Shown piece by piece: positions 55,806 through 60,000 of a stretch of DNA of 60,000 nt. Origin of the DNA: Nematostella vectensis (taxonomy: Eukaryota; Cnidaria; Anthozoa; Actiniaria; Edwardsiidae); assembly GCF_932526225.1 (NCBI RefSeq), contig NC_064044.1, forward strand, positions 8,050,801 to 8,110,800, written 5' to 3'. The number at the start of each line of letters is the position of its first letter. Positions within the stretch are counted from its first letter, which is position 1. The notes below the pieces were generated by a model, which was not told the origin of the DNA, made no database searches, and was given only the letters and a program-made list of their open reading frames with translations. The position numbers and the translations under genes are program-made.

Positions 55806-56153
55806 TAGGCGACTTTCACTTAGCCTGGTTTCCATATAGTCGTAGTGGTCGTAACCAGTCGTCTGCAAAAATTCCTTGCGATCCTTACGACTTTATGGAA
55901 ACACTCGATTGGACGACCCTTACACGACAGATACGAGCGAGGCGAGTGGTCGTTTCAGGGTCGTCAGAGACAGAACTGGTTGCATTACAACAGAAAACAA
56001 TTTATTCTGCGCTAAATCAGCCAGAAGGCTTTATTGTCAGAAAGTGCTGATTTTTATTGAAATATTTTAGATTTTCTTCGCAGCATTTCTGGGGTTTATT
56101 TTGCCGCGAATTCGACTTACAAAACGTCACGTAATTTTCTAGTATGTCGCCTA
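55806..56153. mobile_element. possible MITE with TAGGCGAC ends
   Basis: TAGGCGAC at the left and GTCGCCTA at the right. The interior GGTTTCCATATAGTCG and a CAGAAAGTG...TTTTTATT stretch are shared with sequence near 20570, which is beside another AATAGGCGAC (20512). Confidence 0.5.
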
Positions 56154-56999
56154 TTGCTGAATTTGGAACACTGTCGTTCAACCAATTCTCGTCTGTGTTG
56201 TGGTTGTGCTTGTATCCTAATGATAATAAACCGTAATGAAGTTAGCCATGTGGATCAATGTGCGGCCCATAAGACATTGATGTATATCCACCATCGTAGA
56301 AATTTCACGGCACACACATTTTGTGCTGTAAATTTTAAGCCATGACATAGGGTTATTCAACAGCCTTGTAAGGTAGTTTGATAACCATAAAAGATAATTT
56401 GATATCCATATAAAGTTATTTGATATCCATATATGGTAATTTGATATCTATCAAAGTTAACTTAATTTCCGTATAAGGTAACCAAGTGCATATAGCCCGT
56501 ACGAAAACACTAAAATTGACTGACTAGAGAGAGAGAGCTATTGAAAACGTTTTTAGAAAATAAAATAGATTGTACACAGGTGTAACACATCTTTTTATTT
56601 ATTTTTTAATTACATAATTCAGCTTTCAAAAAAATTCCATGCTTATTTTGTCTCAGAAAAAAAGGAAAAAAGTATATGCATTTAGATGATAACTTAATCA
56701 TGTTGTGTTATTTAGAGAATGAGAAAAGAGATATGAGATGAAATGTTCAGGCATATGAAATACCGTGAATACTTTACGAGTAAAATAATAAGTGGTTGAG
56801 ACATTAAATTTTCCGTAATACCTGGCATTTGTTTTGTCTACTCTTTTTTTCATCTTATTCATGTCTTTTTTGTTTTTACTCGGACAACCTTTCGTTATTT
56901 CTTTGAATGCATTTCTCCCGTTAAATTATTAATGTTGTTACAAGCTTATTCTACGATAGATATAATTTTGAAATAGCTGTCTCCAAGATTAATGTTGTG

Positions 57000-57592
57000 G
57001 CGATTCGACTCTGGGTAAACCATTATACATTGGTCGCCTTTCTTGTTTTGTTATAAACTCTGGGGTGCTTAGGGTGACTAATCCTAACGGCGCTGGTCAC
57101 CTAAATCCAGTATAACTACCTACTCGTGGTGCACCTGTTTTAGACAAAATGTTATACTTGGGACCGAGTAAGGGACGGTATATTCCCTTCTGGGTAGGTG
57201 GAGCTCGTTAGCCTTGGTTGGCAGTCCACCTAGGGGAAGGAAAACCCTGATTCCAAACCTCCGCTGCCTTGCGGCTATACCCGTTGTGGGAAAGGCTAAG
57301 GGAGCAAACCCCTACAGAAAACCCGGAGTGGAGCCCCGTTAGGCAGCCTGTCTTATCAGTCGCTGGTAACTCCTGCAGTCGACCTGGTACCAAACGTATT
57401 GGCTATGTCTTTCCTTTGGACCCTATCAGCAAGACCGAGAGGGGGATTCTGGGAGTTGGGCAAACCAGTCTCTCCATATTTTATGCCCAGGCTAGCGCCT
57501 GGAAAGAAATGTCAACTTTCATCGCGCTGATGTCATGGACACTGACTGTCCGAAGACTGCCTACTACTACTACTACTACTATAAACTCTAGA
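57000..57592 (+). mobile_element. probable retroelement fragment with (TAC)n
   Basis: GC-richer tract ending GACTGTCCGAAGACTGCC(TAC)n, with an open frame of 181 codons that has no recognised domain. The simple-repeat tail after a unique junction suggests the end or leader of a non-LTR element or SINE. Not assigned to a family. Confidence 0.35.
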
Positions 57593-57794
57593 GTTCTGTT
57601 TTGGTTTCTTGTGAATATTAAAAACGAAAGTATTATTATCCTTGATTATTTTATGCTCCTAAAATTAGAAGGAAATGTAGGGGCGTCGCTGTGCCCAACC
57701 CCCCCCCCCCCCCCGTCAGTTTTTGTATTTCCCCTTGTATCGTACCCAGCCGGTTTTTCGATGTCCGCTACAGTTCTGGCTTCACGGTGGTTCA

Positions 57795-57848
57795 ATATGC
57801 CATTCCAGCTATAAGCATGCGCGCGCACTCACCATGGGAACGTACCTC
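57795..57848. mobile_element. left half of split AATAGG MITE
   Basis: ATATGCCATTCCAGCTATAAGC through CACCATGGGAACGTACCTC (given in parts) matches the first 54 bp of the intact element at 38955, then is broken by the LINE tail. Confidence 0.82.
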
Positions 57849-59300
57849 TTTTTTATTATTATTATTATTTTATTAAAACAAACACTCCCTTGTACCTAAT
57901 ACATTTTCCTTACATAATTTTTTTAGAGATTTACATTCTTATATTTTTGCTTGTTTTTTTTACTATTTACAATATTTACAAGAGTTGTTGTTGTTTACAT
58001 TTTTTTATAAACGGTCTGTTTTAATACATTCATTATAATTTTTCGTACAAATATATACACAACATAAACAGAAACACAACACAAACAAGACCACCATTTT
58101 ATTAACAACTTGACTTTTTTAAAGCCTCTATAACATTTTCCCATTTTTGGTAGTGTGCTGACATCTTGCGTCTTCTTTTTGCAACTATTTTTGGAAGACC
58201 ATTAAGGAGGGGATTTTAAAGTCAATTTATGTTTAAAAAGGCACAATTTATAAAGGAAGATTATGAAATTTTGAAACATTTTACAAAGAAATGGTCTATT
58301 GTTTCAGGGAATGATAAGCAAAAAGAACATCTAGAGTAAGGAATAATGCCAAACTTAGGTAACTGCTTGTTTAAAAACAAAACATTGTTTAGAATTTTGT
58401 ATTGAAAGTGTCTAATATAACTATCTATTGTGCTTTAATAAATTCTAGTATAAACAGTTTCCAATTTTATTTCACTACTACTATTTATTCTCTTTTCTAA
58501 ATTCTTTTGAGCTGTCGGTGGCTTCAGTATTCTCTCAATAAGATACTCATATATCACTTGTTTTTATAGAGTCCCCTTTAATACACGAGCCCTTTAAGTT
58601 TACATACTTCTCCCTTATTATACACTGCTAATACTTGCCATATTAGCCGTTTCTGGTTGATCCATCAGTTTTTCTCGCCATATGGCAGGGATAGCTTTTA
58701 TTAACCTTAGCCACTCTAAAAAACGGTGTTCACCGATCCCCTTTTCTTTGGCTATTTGCCAGTCTAGTTCCCCTTTATCATTGCATAGATCGCATATACA
58801 GAGAACATCTTTAGAGATGAAATCGTTTAAATGTACGAGTTTATTATCAACACTTATAAACTTATTGCACCATAAACTCTGCTCAAGAACTGACCTTGTA
58901 GATAATGTATCAACCTTACTATGGCAAAACACATCAGCCCATTCTTTTGAAGCATTTTTATATATATTTGGTAATGCGTTGGGGAGGGATTCAGTATCGA
59001 AATTTTCCCGTCCGAAAATTGGAATTCCTCCTATCTCATTCAAAATACAACTTGGTATTATTTTCCATGATCGTTCTATATTTAATAGCTGAGAAATTAG
59101 TTTAATCCGGCTTGCCTTGACAATCAACGCGAAATCAGGCAGTTTTAAACCACCCTTTTCGTAGGGCCCTATTAGAGTATCATACATTATTTTTGGCTTC
59201 CTTCCCCTCCAGATAAAGTCCTTGACCGCGCTTTCTACTTCACGTATATAGCCACTTGGAAGACATAATTTAGAACATATATACAGTAACTTCCGTATAC
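57849..59300 (-). mobile_element. 5'-truncated L1/Tx1-like LINE
   Basis: Minus-strand insertion of about 1.45 kb. Its 3' end is the (TAA)n-rich tail at 57849-57875, and its body includes the ORF2 end at 58618-59292. The 5' end stops abruptly at the MITE sequence, as expected for incomplete target-primed reverse transcription. It splits a MITE, so it is younger than that MITE. Confidence 0.82.
58618..59292 (-). pseudogene. LINE ORF2 C-terminal remnant
   Basis: An open frame of about 224 codons, 5'-truncated. It contains FIWRGRKPKIMYDTLIGPY, then EKGGLKLPDF and SRIKLISQLL, the conserved post-catalytic region of L1/Tx1-clade reverse transcriptases (W.G..PKI / GGL.LPD). The endonuclease and the RT catalytic YADD core are missing, so it cannot function alone. 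The frame is intact over its length, which suggests a fairly recent insertion. Confidence 0.82.
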
Positions 59301-59428
59301 GTCAACTACCGGCATTTAGCGCGCGCTTCGTTTAATGTAAGCTTAAAAAAGCGCGCGCTGCATTCTGGTAGTTGAGGTAGGTTTCTATGGTTATGCGCGC
59401 GCAAACTTATAGCTGCAATGGCCTATTA
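59301..59428. mobile_element. right half of split AATAGG MITE
   Basis: TCAACTACCGGCATTTAGCG through TTGAGGTAGGTTTCTATGGT and GCAATGGCCTATT corresponds to the rest of the element at 38955-39132. Confidence 0.82.
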
Positions 59429-59866
59429 GATTCCTTTTATTGTGTGACTGAAAGATTCGTCACCTATGTAATCGGTTCTGTAGTTTTAGAAAAATGAACA
59501 TTGTGTGCCCTCCGGATCCATCGTAAGCTATTATCAAAAGACAGGATATGAAAAATCATGTAATAATTAAAAACAATAAAAATGAGACATTTTTATATTT
59601 ACATAATTAAGATGAAAGCGACAAGATGTGCTTCTGTGCGTGATATATTTTCAGAATTTGGTAGGGTGGGGTGGGGTTTGGGACCGCTTGAATAAATTAT
59701 GCATGACTCATATCAGAAGGGTGACCATCTGATCCCGGAGCGCAAAGTTGTTGTAGTAAGTAGTTTCTTGTCAAAAAGTTGCGTGTTATTGTAGTAGTTA
59801 CTTGTGAAAAAGTTGCGTGTTTATGTAGATTCGGGATGAAAGTCCCTTTTTTAAGTCACTTCTCTG

Positions 59867-60000
59867 TTACGCTGTGCAACTATTTGCTACGCGTCTGGAG
59901 CCGATGCCAAATGCAGCCCTGACACCTTCTCGTATCTCTCCGATGCGCATGCAGTATACCATCGGGTTCAAAGCCGAGTTCAGATATACTAGGGATGTTG
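59867..60000 (-). CDS. class A GPCR, C-terminal end (partial)
   Basis: Reading leftward from the window edge, the frame gives TSLVYLNSALNPMVYCMRIG, then EIREGVRAAFGIGSRRVANS and a stop at 59867-59869. LNSALNPMVY is the TM7 NPxxY motif of rhodopsin-family receptors. The following EIREGVRAAF fits amphipathic helix 8, and the tail is only about 10 residues. The rest of the gene lies beyond 60000. Ligand and subfamily cannot be told. No palmitoylation cysteine directly follows helix 8; the only late Cys is near the end. Confidence 0.85.
   Translation of the reverse strand, partial: TSLVYLNSALNPMVYCMRIGEIREGVRAAFGIGSRRVANSCTA

Larger units (their letters stand above)
55129..59866. other. 3' flank of MAGUK gene with mobile elements
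   Basis: No GK-encoding exon or other gene was recognised. The first AATAAA after the stop is near 56224. Content: TTAA MITE (55474), TAGGCGAC element (55806), direct GATATCCATAT-like repeats near 56400, a retroelement-like tract (about 57000-57590), and a LINE nested in a MITE (57795-59428). 56460-57000 is A+T-rich with no visible feature. Confidence 0.55.

Noticed and set aside
57646-57876. Short frames around poly-C near 57700
   Set aside because: Pro/Gly runs from the homopolymer; no domain.
58682-59105. Plus-strand frames of 136 and 66 codons
   Set aside because: Antisense shadows of the LINE ORF2 remnant on the minus strand.

Overview
This is eukaryotic, metazoan nuclear DNA: A+T-rich, with GT-AG introns of about 0.15 to 6 kb, many short palindromic DNA transposons, decayed LINEs and long microsatellites. 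The gene families (a DLG5/CARMA-type MAGUK scaffold, a class A GPCR end) and the repeat style suggest a cnidarian, perhaps a sea anemone. The species assignment is an inference.

Layout. 1-7333 is one 26-bp satellite with nested higher-order duplications. 7334-12460 is repeat-bearing intergenic DNA. 12461-12793 is a short ORF for a putative myristoylated/palmitoylated 110-aa protein. 12794-19775 is repeats: a 165-bp palindrome, CAT/CAC tracts and a 35-bp minisatellite. 19806-21026 is a two-exon gene for a small coiled-coil protein. 21027-24411 holds trinucleotide repeats, a palindromic MITE and twin E2F-like sites. 24412-25317 encodes a five-span membrane protein. 25318-32512 holds MITEs, two LINE C-terminal fragments and a complete type I hammerhead ribozyme at 30825-30881.

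32533-55128 is the main gene. I reconstructed 18 coding exons on the plus strand; every junction is GT-AG and phase-compatible, giving 3525 nt (1174 aa plus stop). The product has a disordered N-terminus, a long coiled coil, three PDZ domains, an SH3 domain and a basic hook, and ends where a MAGUK guanylate kinase domain should start. Three of its introns begin with tandem repeats that copy the preceding exon end together with its 5' splice site.

55129-59866 holds MITEs, a retroelement-like tract and a 5'-truncated L1/Tx1-like LINE inserted into a MITE. The last 134 bp carry, on the minus strand, the TM7/NPxxY end of a class A GPCR running out of the window.

The strongest candidates for a second look are the hammerhead ribozyme (probable retrozyme or Penelope-type remnant), the repeated duplication of splice donors in one gene, and the GK-less scaffold. 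The protein genes look unrelated to each other; nothing suggests an operon or shared pathway.
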